Shown: positions 31,392 to 42,292 of the stretch, piece by piece
Position numbering within the stretch: position 1 is the first letter of the stretch
Layout: each line of letters starts with the position of its first letter
From: Gnetum montanum
Taxonomy: Eukaryota; Streptophyta; Gnetopsida; Gnetales; Gnetaceae
Direction of reading: 5' to 3'
DNA length: 44,064 bases
Assembly (NCBI GenBank): GCA_015680685.1
Contig: MNCI01022583.1
Location: forward strand, 734,223 to 778,286
Notes under the pieces: generated by a model
What the model was told of the DNA's origin: nothing
Database searches by the model: none
The model's input: the letters and a program-made list of their open reading frames with translations, nothing else
Translations under genes and position numbers: made by a program

Positions 31392-33693
31392 TCATCACAT
31401 CTTGACCTTGTTAGTGATTAATGTTGTCTTGCTAATGCTGCTAGGAATTTGAAGGCATCCAAGAGTACCTTCATTTTTTTTTCTTCGTGAGTCATAGATG
31501 ATCCTACCTACTTCTCTTAGATGAGTTGATGCCAGAATATCCCATGGGCATGGTAGTAAAGGAAACATTTCCTTTATGTTGACAAACTAGGCTACAAATT
31601 GTTTATGTTCCATATTGAATGTTCTTATAAGGTTTTGCAACTCCTAGTAGTCATTTATTCTTCTAGCTAGATTCTCAGTAATAGATCATTGATCCATGAA
31701 GTTGATTTTAAGAACTTCAAGATCTACATTTGCTACTTTCAATTTTTATTTTTTCTCTTTATTGAGCTTAAACTCTACCTCATAAAGAAGGTAGGAGATA
31801 ACCACATTATTTTATAACTCTATTCTAGGCCTCCCCATTATCAGCATTGGTAAGTTAGCATATTGAAGGTTGGCTAGTTCCATATACTCTATCATCTCTT
31901 CAATTTGAAACTTCTTTAGACAAGTCTCTACTTTTCTGTAAGTATTAAGACCATCAAAGATGGGTTATCATACATTTCCTCTTTGTTGGATTGCTAAATG
32001 AAAGGATTAGACAAATGAGATCTGAGTTCTACAACCTCAGTGACCAACTATTGATTGCTAGTAGAGGTCTCCTCATGTTGCATATTTTTAATCAATAGAT
32101 TGTCCTTTATCTTCAATAGCTGCAAATGGATGACTGATATGTCTTCAAAGTGGTCAAAGAACTATAGAATCAATTTCTTGGCTTCCACTAGTCATTTCAG
32201 TACTTCTTCATGTTGGGTAGCACTCATCCTTTTGCTGCTTGCTCTTGTTGATGCTTTCACATTTTCCATGACATTAATATTAGGGATAGATATAGTAAGA
32301 GAACTTAGAGCTTCTCCAACCTAGTTTGCCATCATATTTGTTTTTGTCTCTTAGCTCTTGTGCAACATAACTAGGACTATTTCTCCCTCACCCTTCTCTA
32401 GCATTATAAAGAAGGTTCTTGCATTCCTAGAGATTTCTAGAAATGCTTGTCTTGGTATGAACACAGTAACTTCTGTGGTGCTACTATTGGATCGAATAGG
32501 TGCTTGGTTCCTCTATCAAAAGAACAATGGTGTAGTCTCATTGTCCAACTAGTTGAAGGTTGTTATGACCTCATTTAAATATCTTATGATTGGATGATAT
32601 ACTAAAGATTCTCCACCATCCTTGGAGACTTGTTATTGTTGTAGTAGTTGCTCTCTAAGTTTTCTAAGATGCTCATCAAGTGCTATCATTTCAAGTATTT
32701 TCTCTAATGCTACAAGTAGTGTTGGTGGTGATTGTTCCTCTTCTCAAAGCTTAGTAGTAGCCTTATCTTTCATCATCTCCTACCATGATATAGCAGGAGC
32801 TTGAAAAACCACATCATTAGAGTAGTGGGTTATTCCTCTTATTTTGGAAAGTTTTCTTATTAGACATGGAAGGGGGAGTGTCTTCCTACTCTTTTTATTT
32901 TTCTGGAAACACTTTTCTATTTTAAGGAAGATGAGCTAGGATAGGTTAATTGGGAATTTTTTGCTTAGAGCCACACATGCTCTAGTAGAGAAGATAATCA
33001 CCTTGCTTAGCCTCATTGTTGGATTAAGATGATAGAACATGATCTTAAAGTAGGCTATCTCTATCTATTTTAGAACAATATACTCTTTATAGTTAACTTC
33101 ATAGCATTTTTAAATCCATTCTTTCTTTACTTTAGGATCAACCTACATTGATGTTTTTGTTAGCTTTGCCTTGGTGTTTGAAATTCTAAGGGCCTCTACT
33201 ATTGCCTCAACAGAGTAAGAGATGGTGATATCTTCAATCTTTACATCACATCTCCTTGTTAGTTTTTTGAGAAGAGGTAGGTCTCTACCATGTATCATTT
33301 TTCACTAGTGAAGAGAATGGACCATAGAAGAGATCCTTACAATTATGTTTAGACCTCTTCTAGAGATTACTTTAGGAATGATCCAAAATTCAACTTCTAA
33401 AGAATGGAACTATGAATTTCTCTTCTACAGACCTTTTCTAAGTAGGCCTCTATAAGTGTAAATTCAAGGATAGATCATGGCCTTGACACCTCATTCTACT
33501 TGGACTATTCTATTTCTTTGGTGGAAATCTATTGAATAGATTCCACCTTAGGATCATCTTGTAGGGGTTTGGTAGCATGAGTAGCTTTGGCTTCTTACTC
33601 TTGGGATTGTTGTTGTTCATCCCTTCCTTTTCATGGTCACTTTTCCCTAGGCTGCAATGGTTTTCCTACATATAATCCTCTCTTTGGTGTCAT
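31392..33693 (-). pseudogene. Long decayed reading frame of uncertain family (segment F)
   Basis: Read right to left from ATG at 33693 (MTPKRGLYVGK). A coherent reading runs about 2.3 kb to TGA TGA at 31397-31392 with about two frameshifts (an A-run near 33265 and near 31920) and about twenty stops, nearly all TAG/TAA/TGA where Gln or Arg codons one transition away would fit. Features in order are a Gln/Lys/Glu-rich N-terminus; IEAYLEKV and YSVEAIVEALRISNTKAKL; FKIMFYHLNPTMRLSKVIIF, STRACVALSKKFPIN and KTLPLPCLIRKLSKIRGI; then acidic, helix-rich segments likely to form coiled coils (EMIEYMELANLQYAN, ITENLARRINDY). The middle resembles the 'putative plant transposon protein' type found next to plant gypsy elements; this is a tentative recollection, not a match. 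Confidence 0.6.
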
Positions 33694-34470
33694 TTGCGAT
33701 CATAAACATAACCTAGGATAAGTTCTTAGACATAATATTTTGGTTCCTTTGGATACATTTCTTTATTAGATTGAGTTATATTTATTAGTTAGATGTTATA
33801 ATTTTATCATTAAGTCCTTATTGAGTGATCGTAGTCTTATGCTATTATTTTATTCATGTTCTAATAAAGGTCAATTGTTGAGATTATCTCTCATGATCAT
33901 TAAGCTAATATCATTTAATATATTATTCATGAGGAGTTAGAAAAATTTTCTATAAAACCCTAGTATTTAATGCTCCCACGGCATAAAGTGTACCTCAAGG
34001 AGCTTGAGGATCAAAGAATAGGTAAATTTAGGTAAGTGGTTTGGAAGTTAGAGCTCGTGGAAGGTTATTTAGTTATGAAAAATGACATAAAATCCTCTGG
34101 TGTTTGAAAGAAATGTTGAAAAATTAGTTAAATGTTGTACATATATATAGTATTTTTGCTATGTGTCAACTCATCCCACTAGGTTGATAAGGATGTATCA
34201 ATGCATCTATTCATAGTTAGATTTTTCACTTGAAATTGAAGAATTTTATGTGAGTTTAGGTTTGAAATAAGAGCCAATTAGAAGACAAAAAGCTAAAGAA
34301 TCATAGCAACAACATGAAAGAGGGTATGTTTTACCAAATAGAAGTAATCAGAGCACAAGGGATTATTTTTTAGAGGATAATATAATGTGAAGATAGAGCA
34401 AAAAGTGGATGTTTTAAAGGCTATCAAGATGATCAAGTGTGCAATTGGTCTATAGTTAGTGAATTTAACT
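33694..34470. other. Unassigned AT-rich segment
   Basis: No coding frame is supported. It has a plus-strand TATA-like TCTATAAAACCCTAG (33950-33964) and TACATATATATAG (34138-34150). It may be LTR or 5' leader of the element that carried segment F, but no LTR boundary could be established. Confidence 0.35.
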
Positions 34471-36005
34471 TAAGGTAAACCAAAATAGATGCAAGTGGAT
34501 CCTTCCCAAAGTAGGTGTATATTGAGTATGCCCTTGAAAACTTGCATCATAAGAAGTTCATATGTTCCTAGGATGATGAATGAGTGCCTTAAGTTAAGTT
34601 CCATACCCATATGAGGGACTACCTTAGGATTATGTGCACTAGAAAACAAAACTATCAATCTACCATGATACGAGGTAGTCATGTGATAGAAGATGCAGTG
34701 AGTGAATGGTAGATAGAGAATAATGGGTGGATAATCTACATCCTAGTTACACAAGATTCTTAGTGAAATTTGTGATTACGATGATTTAATATTGATCCAT
34801 TTCAAATCTAGACCAAGTTATTTTAAATTCTAGTGATCTTGCATTTACATATTCCTTCTCTTTTTATCATTAAGAGTCCATGAAAACTATTAATAATAAT
34901 CATTACTTAAAGAGAAGAAGGAAGTAAGTAGGACCTTGGTTAGAGGGGTGTCTTTAAGCATGAGGAGCATGTCCTTTGAATCCCATAACTAATGCTTGTA
35001 GCCCATGATATTGTCTAAGGAATGTGCTTTGAATTTTCATTATTATTTTTTTACAAGAACCACACCATTCAAAGACATGCTTCCTTTTTATGGTTGATAG
35101 TAGGAGTGATGATATACCTATGAAGGTCCATGAAACTAAAGAAGGAAGTTAAGACAAGAACACATTAAATCCCCTTGAGATCACATCCTTTTATATTCCC
35201 AATTGGTTCTTTCTAAGTTCATTAGGTAACAAGATCACAAGTTACTTTTTAGTTTTAATGTGAAAGGACCTTATAGTTCCATGATGTAGACTCCTCATGA
35301 AATAGATGAAGTGGGTGGACATTGTGAACTCACTACCTAATACTAGTAGAAAACTACTAGACTGTTAGTAGGAAACATACTTCAAGTCCATATTTGACCT
35401 TTTGTTAATCAATCATAACTTTGATAGCTATGTTTAACAATTTTTAAAATTCTTAGTAGCAATGGAAAAAAATCTAAGATTTCTAATTAAAAAAAATAAA
35501 AATGACAATGAAATGGTAAAAATTATTGGTGGTGAAAAATAATAAAAGTTATAAATGTGGATGGATGAAGTAGGTGGACATCGTAAATTGACTACATTAT
35601 ACTACTAAAAAACTAACAAATTTCTAGTAGGAAACATAATTCACGTACAAACTTGGCCTTTTTTTAATTAATCATAACTTTGATAACTACATTTAACTAT
35701 TTCCAAAATTCTTAGTAGCAATGGAATGAAATCTAAGATTTCTAATAAAATAAAATGAAAATGATAATAAAATGATAAAAGAATAATAAATAATAAAGGA
35801 AAAGGAAGATATATGAATAAGTAATAAAATATCAAGAAAGTGGAAAACATATAAAGAACATTGTAAACCAAAAAGAAGAAAAATATTTTATCCTCATCAA
35901 GATTTATGATAGATGGATTTCTCCCCTATGACCAAGTTGGAAGGAGAAGATTTAAAAAATGGAGTGTGCTTGTTTTTGATTAGGGATGTTAGTGTTGTCA
36001 ATGGT
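34471..36005 (-). other. Element E post-pol non-coding region
   Basis: On the minus strand it shares TACTTTGGGAAGGATCCACT (34497-34516) and the block AGCACATTCCTTAGAC (about 35016-35031) with B 18380-19035 and with A2. The purine motif appears as ATAGGGGAGAAAT just after pol (minus, about 35917-35929). No gene is supported. The open frame 35668-35871 is a by-product of AT-rich sequence. Confidence 0.7.
35305..35790 (-). repeat. Two tandem copies of a ~259-bp unit in E
   Basis: Units start at 35305 (GATGAAGTGGGTGGACATTG) and 35564 (GATGAAGTAGGTGGACATCG). Both contain AGTAGGAAACATA, TTAATCATAACTTTGATA-like text and ATTCTTAGTAGCAATGGAA. Similarity fades near 35790. Confidence 0.88.
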
Positions 36006-37090
36006 TACTTGGAATTCCATGAATAAATTAGTTTATTAGATTTTAATTAACATGTAATTTTAGGGGCTTGTTGGGTGATAAGTTGTCATAGCCCTAGAAG
36101 AAAAAATTGAATGGATAATGTAAGGTCCTTTCCATAATGTCTGGAACTTTGATCATTGTGGCACATGCATGGGATTCTAATAGAAAACCTTGTCTTCTAG
36201 TTTGAATGTAGCTTTCCTTATCCATGCATCGTGATGTTGTTTATTATGTACCTTGTGCACTTCATTCATCATTAGTGCTACTCTTTAGTTTTCATCTAGC
36301 GCATTGAGTATCATGAGCCATTCATTTTATGCTAGATTAATGTCTATGTTTAGTTCACAAACCATTGTAAGCATACAAAATTTAGTTTGAATTGGAAGTT
36401 TTGGTAACTTTTCATACACCAACTCATAGGAAGAGTAGCCTATTGGAATTTTCCATATTGAGCTATATGCCCAAATGGCATAATTGAGTTTGGTACTCTA
36501 ATCTTTCTTATGTCTACTGATGGTTTGTATTAGGATTCTTGTGATTTCCTTGATCATGATATTTACTTGACTATTGGCTTGGTGGTGATAAGGTGTTATG
36601 AGTTTATGTTGCACCCCCAAGCATTGCATTAACTCACAAAAAGTACAACATGTCAAATATCTTTCTTTATCTGAAATTAGTGCTCTAGGAACACCAAACT
36701 TGTTTACCACCTATTGTTAAAAAAATCAGGCTACTTTGGTAGATGTACAATCAGATATAGTTGTAGCTTCAACCCACTTGCTATAGTAGTTAATAACAAT
36801 AATAATGTAGGGTTTTCCATTGTACATGAGAATGATGGATCCCATGAAATTAATACACCAAAGGTCAAAAGGCTTTAGTGGTTGAATCCACTATTGAAAT
36901 CCTTGTATTCAAGTGGTTATTTCTCCATCTCATTGACACCTTTCATATGAATGGAAGAAATGATGAGTATCCTTGAAGATCATTGGCCAAAAGTATCCTA
37001 TCATAAGGATGTTTATGGCTATCCTTCTTCTTGCGTAGTGGCCTCCACAAGGATATTTGTGAGCATCCTAGAGAATTTGTAACTAATTTG
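36006..37090 (-). pseudogene. pol (IN): Element E integrase, decayed
   Basis: The core begins GGHYARRRIAINILMIGYFW (zinc-binding region, about 37000-37060). It continues WIQPLKPFDLWCINFMGSII, where the first catalytic Asp is Asn (36849-36851). NKFGVPRALISDKERYL keeps the second Asp (36669-36671). YHHQANSQVNIMIKEI has Asn where the catalytic Glu should be (36561-36563). Next comes a segment like YAIWAYSSIWKIPIGYSSYE and a GPY/F module WKGPYIIHSIFSSRAM (about 36090-36137). The lost residues differ from those lost in B. Confidence 0.9.
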
Positions 37091-37239
37091 CGTCAGGTAC
37101 ACATAGCATACCAAGCCATCAACAGAAACCTTGTAGAGGTTTTCTTTGATTTCCATGTAATGTTTAACATGCTAAAGAAACTATTGTTTCTTTGTATTAG
37201 TGGATATGAGAGAAATTCATCAGACTAATTAGTAACCCT

Positions 37240-37735
37240 TGGTGTTTGAACTTTAATGAACTTAGCAAAGAGAAGTTCTTCTGAAAATTAATTAGATAAA
37301 GATTCTTCATCCTCTTTGCTATCCTACCTTATTTGGAACAAATAATTTACAACTACATTATCAATCTATTTTCTATCCACCATGGTGAGATCAAATTTCT
37401 ATCAGATCACCAATCACCATATAACACAATGAATTACCATTGGTTTGTTCATTAGGAATTGGATTGCACTATGATCCATGTGCACAAAAATTGGATATCC
37501 AAGCACATAGGATATGAATTTTTCCAAGGCATATACCACTACCATGAGTTATATTTTAGTGGTGGTGTAGTTAAGTTGAATACTCATAATGCTTATGGTT
37601 TCATAATGGATATAATATGGATATTTTTTATCATCCATTTGTGTAAGCACCACTCCAAAGGCATAATTAGATGTATTTTCATGATATGAAGTGACTTGGA
37701 TCAATCTGGAGCACATAGATTTAGAGTTTCTATGA
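37240..37735 (-). pseudogene. pol (RH): Element E RNase H, decayed
   Basis: ENTSNYAFGVVLTQMDDKKY (about 37625-37684) matches DASNYALGAVLTQ; the first catalytic Asp is Asn. YPYYIHYETISI, LNYTTTKIE and VLGYPIFVHMDHSAIQFLMN follow, with the last motif around 37440-37510. It is followed by the linker to integrase. Confidence 0.85.
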
Positions 37736-37779
37736 GCTTTTTGCTTCAAGTGTTAAAATGCTTATTTGCATTCCTTTGT

Positions 37780-38660
37780 TCATTCAAAGACTAAATTTTT
37801 CTTAGTGAGCTCTAACAACAGTTTGGCAATTTTAGAGAAATTTTTGATGAAGCACCTATAGTAACTAGTATGACCAAGGAATGACCTTACATTCTTAACA
37901 GTTTGAGATTGTTTGCTTATTCCTTGGATGATCTTAAATTTTTCAAGGTCCACATTTATTCCTTTTCTTAAAAATTTTGTTCTCCAGGATAATGCCATCT
38001 CTAACCATCAAGTGGCCCTTCTGCCAGTTAAGCTACAAATATGTATCTATACATTATTTAAGTATCTACTCAAGATAGTCTAATGCTTGTTCAAAATTAG
38101 TATCATAGGTAGAGAAATCATCATAAAGAATTTCATACCACTACTGATCTACAACTAAAAGATGATTAGGACTAAGTGTTGGAAAGTTCTAGGAGCATAA
38201 CAGAGGCCAAAGTACATCTTTCTATATGTAAAGGTTTCCCATAGACTTGTGAAAGTTGTCTTGGCCTAGTCTTTTGGTACTATTTGGATTTGATTGTAGC
38301 CACTATAGCCATCTAGATAACTATAGTAATTATGTCCTGTAATTGTATCTAATAGTTGGTCCACGAATGGCAACAAAAAACAATCTTTTAAATGTGACTA
38401 TGTTTAATAGCTTGAAGTTAATATAGATCCTCCATTGTTCTTCCTTTTTTAGTATAATAATGAGTGAACTTGCTAACTCACTATTTATCATAGGATAGAT
38501 GAATCTTGCCTTAATAATTTTTCTAGTTTGGTTTTCATAATTTATTTTAGCTTGAGATTTAACCTTCTTTGTGGCTACCTTTTTGGTTTGATGGTGAAGT
38601 CTGTATAGATCTGATGCTGGCATATGCATGGATATATTCTAGTCAATTCATCATATGGCT
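37780..38660 (-). pseudogene. pol (RT): Element E reverse transcriptase, decayed
   Basis: The N-terminal part has ARFIYPMINSELASSLIIIL and WRIYINFKLLN (about 38400-38535). The active site ILYDDFSTYD keeps both Asp residues (YDD, codons complementary to 38117-38125). The thumb/connection reads GINVDLEKFKIIQGISKQSQ and VRSFLGHTSYYRCFIKNFSK (37820-37960). The central part (38150-38340) is heavily damaged by stops and frameshifts. Confidence 0.88.
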
Positions 38661-39545
38661 AGGAAAAGCTTGTTGGCCATTTATTCATAACTTTTAGCAA
38701 CCTTCCTTTATGTTCTTTAGTGACATTAACATTATTGATTACCAACTTGCCATTATCAAGAAATACATACTTTAGAGTTACTAATATAGATTTGAATTCA
38801 TGGGATTCTTGTTTAAATTTCTCAAGGCTTTTCAACTCTCCCTAATCTATATTTGCTTATGTGGAAAAGAGTTGGATCTAAATTTGCTTCATTTCATCTA
38901 TTATATATATATAAGCTCTTGTGAGGAGTTCAACTGGTTCCATACATATTGTTGAATTAGAGATATCATAAATGGTCAGCCACTGGGTGCCTTCCTAATT
39001 TTTGATTGCTATGTATAGGCACATTTGAACATTTGTCATCGTGACACACTTTTTGCATGTTGTGATGGAGGTGGTTTTCATGGCCCATATTTTCTGCACA
39101 CAATGCCATCCTATGTCAATATAACCAGTGCATGGAATCCTCTTCTTCTCTATTTTTTGAAATTCATTGTCCTTGGAGATTTCCAAGGAAAGATCTTTGA
39201 TTCCTAACTTGCCATTAATTGTGTTGAGCCAAGCCCTTTCCATGATAATAGGGTAGTCTTCCTTATAGTTTTCCACATGAATTACTAAGAAATCCATTGG
39301 ATAGGACCATCCACAAATTGTGGTCTCAATATCCTTCACAAATCCTAGGGAAATAGTGATGGATTAATCAGCGAGATCTAATTAGATATTACACTTTTTT
39401 AGTGGAGGCAGGTTCCAAGTTTTATATATTTCTTGAACAATTAAGTTTATTCCAAAACCTAAGTCTATTATAGATTTACATGGATCATTTTCTACAATTT
39501 CTAAGTAGATTAGAGGACTTTTAGGATCAACTCTTTTCCTAGGAA
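38661..39545 (-). pseudogene. pol (PR): Element E protease and PR-RT linker, decayed
   Basis: CKSIIDLGFGINLIVQEIYK (about 39420-39482) corresponds to CKALLDSGSSVNLI. The active-site triad reads DLG (39457-39465), so the Asp survives but Ser is lost. CGWSYPMDFLVIHVENYKED, PIIMERAWLNTINGKLGI and LEISKDNEFQKIEKKR (39110-39312) align with B 14275-14450. The remainder is the degraded linker. Confidence 0.85.
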
Positions 39546-39599
39546 GATGTCCTTCTTTAATCTAGTTAGGAACTACATGAGTTAACATGATAGTATGCA

Positions 39600-42135
39600 C
39601 ATTTTGGGACCTTTGATTTGAAGGTAGCTCATTAGTAATTTTATAACAATTTGTGAAGGATGAGAAGCCATAAATGTCTAAGAGGGTTTAGGTGGATTGT
39701 TGGGTTTGAAGAAAGCCCTTTTCTTAAAATTATGCTCAAAGCCACTCAAATTGTAATATAGCTATAAGTTCATGACCATCATTGCATTGTGTTGCTAAGG
39801 TTGCAGTGGAATTTCACCTTTTATAGATGGTGGAGATGGCAAAGGAGTGGAATTGAAATGTGTAGAAGAAGATGGTGGATAATGAGGAGGATAAGTCGAA
39901 GGAGGTTTAGCTCACAAAGTAGGCATTCTATGATATTTAGGAGGATAATAGTGATGGGAGAAGGAAGTGTGTCTTGTAGAGCTAGGAAAAAATATAGGTT
40001 ATTAGACATAGAAATCATACAAGGTTGGTTGAAAATAAAGGTATTGCTACCTTGGTGGTGGCATCCCCCACGGTTGTGAGTTTTTTCATTGATGATAATA
40101 GTCCTAAGGTTGAGGTGGTGCTCCACTTGGATAATACTATTGTTGGTGGAATTGCTACCAATAATTGCCTTGTGGATAAGGTATCTCCTTCATGATTACC
40201 TTTTTCCAAACTTTGGATTTAAAGCATACACCCTAGATTCTTATAAGTGTGACAATACAAGACAACATCCTTTAGGATGTTCATATTAGCATATGTCACA
40301 TTCTTCTTCATCTATTTTAGAATTTGTAACCTTCTCAACTACTATAGCATTACCTTTTTAATGATAATAGTCCTTATTTGTATCCTTTCTCCTCTTTCTG
40401 TCCCTATCTTAGTTCCCCTACTCTGTTTTCTCCTTCATAATCTTTAGAGCTATTTGAAACTTCTCATCCAAGGAATGTCACATTTTATCTATCTTGGCTA
40501 ATATTTCTATAGCATAATTTTGCATCAATAAAGTTTTTCTTTGTACCACTTCATCCAATGGTGCTTCCTCCTTAGAATCATAGCAATGTAGCTTCCTTTT
40601 GCCAATGAAGGGGTTTTTGTTGTATTCTTTCATACTTTCTCTTTTTTTAAGTTCTCCCTCTTCTTTGGCCACTTGAATAATAAACCTTTGAATTTGATGT
40701 ACCCTTATCTTTGACAATCTTCCTTGGGCATAAACCTGAAGAGTCTATCTAGTTTTATTTCTGATTCCATTTATCATGTGGCAAAGTTGTTTCTTTTGAG
40801 AAAAATCATGGCCTATGCATTAGTGCAAAAGAGAGTAATACCTACTCAAGGTTGCATCAAAGGATTCATGATTGATTGCTTTCCATTCTTGGACTTATTT
40901 TCTCAAGTTGGAAACCCTGAAGTATGTTCGATACTTATTATTAAACAACTCTAACATTGTTCTCCATTTGCAAATATAGTCCAACTCCAAGGAGTAGTAC
41001 CAACTTTAAACTTCTTTGATAAGTGTTTTGGGAAATAATTTAAGTTTCTACCACTCATATTTAATATTCTGTAATGGCACATGCATCATGGAAGGCTTGT
41101 AAATAATATTGTGGAACCATTATACCCTCCAAATTTAGGAATGTTGTTCATATCAAGCCATTTGATTCCACTATCCCATTGATGCTTGGTAGGAATATGA
41201 ATTGTTTTAAAAATATTAGTCATGGTTCTTGTAGCAAGTAGCAGTTCATCATAGTCATTATGTTCATGGTGGCCCCTGTCATGTTCATGTCTCTTATGAT
41301 GTCACCTACTATGCCTTCTTTCTTGCTGATGCTCCCCTTCTTCTTATTATTAACTATGCCTTTTTTATCCATCACTATCATGGGCCCTTTGGTCATCTCC
41401 ATCTTAGTCTTGATTATTTCTCCTTTGGTCTTGGTCATAGTTCCTGCTACTAGAGCTTGATAATGAGGAGGATGATACAGGTGAAGGACTATGAAAGAGT
41501 TATCAACTTGTCCTTCTCCTTTAGTCTCTTGGATGTTCTTTTGATGAATAGTTCTGGGACCTTGGCCTTGAGGTTCTATTGGTTCTAGAACTAGTTCTCT
41601 CCTTATCCTAGTTACGCACCAAGGTTGATTGTAATCATTGGTGAGTTGTGTCTCCCTTACCAAAAGAAGGAGAACCTTGATGTTGGGATTGCCTTGATAC
41701 AAATTTTGGACCCTCTTTTTATGATTGTAGAAATAGTCGGATTGAAACCTATTTATCCATGGAGGCTTCATGGTGTGCCTTCATGGATTAATATTTCCTA
41801 AGTTGGACCTCTATTGGCTAATAATCTCTAGTGAGGTGCCCTATTAATTGGTAATCTAGGCCTACTGGTTCAAGCCCTAGTTTCATAAGAGCTACCACAA
41901 GCATTGAATGAATAGAACAATTGAGAGGTAACACAATGTTGCTCTTCAAATCCTTCTAGTATAGCTACCCATTCTAATGGAGGATGAAGTTGAATTATAT
42001 ATAATAAGAGTCTAGATATGCATAGACAATCTCTAGTTGTTTAGGTATCTCACTAGCATTCCTTTTAGTTCTATCATGTTACTAGTTAGAGTCATTGACA
42101 AGTAGTGATGAATCATTCTTGCAAGAAGAAGACAT
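39600..42135 (-). pseudogene. gag: Element E gag, decayed
   Basis: The ATG (complement of 42133-42135) gives MSSSCKNDSSLLVN. FNFILH and NIVLPLNCSIHSML (about 41920-42005) match D and B. A Ser/Arg/Asp/Gln-rich linker follows (SPSPVSSSSLSSSSS at about 41450-41495, then DQDQRRNNQDQDGDDQ). WLDMNNIPKFGGYNG is the signature (about 41120-41165). The gag core WRTMLELFNNKYRTYFRVSN is at about 40911-40973. VYAQGRLSKIRVHQIQRFII, then KEEGELKKRESMKEYN, follow (40650-40740). A knuckle CDICQYEHPKGCC retains C-X2-C-X3-H-X3-C (about 40265-40303). A His/Tyr/Pro-rich tail ends it. The 183-codon open frame 41220-41771 is a shadow of the linker in another frame. Confidence 0.88.
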
Positions 42136-42273
42136 CTTAGTTTATTTGATATAGTATTTCTTGATAAAATATTATTTTTAATTTTTTGAAAGATGCTATC
42201 TTATTTAATTTTCATCATACATTTGCATTATTTCACTATCTAACATTACTTAGCACACTTAGCTAAAATGAAG

Positions 42274-42292
42274 TCCTCGGTAATAGAAACAA
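42274..42292 (-). other. Element E primer-binding site, degraded
   Basis: The minus strand reads TTGTTTCTATTACCGAGGA, right after the LTR end TACTCATCA. Recognisable by position and by the TTACCGAGGA remnant of TTGCCGGGGA. Confidence 0.65.

Noticed and set aside
32055-32324. Hydrophobic plus-strand open frame.
   Set aside because: Antisense shadow of decayed frame F; the hydrophobic run mirrors the charged helical segment on the other strand.
33876-34201. A possible solo LTR or small element starting TGTTGAG with TCAAT at both sides (33871-33875 and 34197-34201).
   Set aside because: It would end in TA, not CA, has no paired copy here, and a 5-bp match within a few hundred bases is likely by chance.
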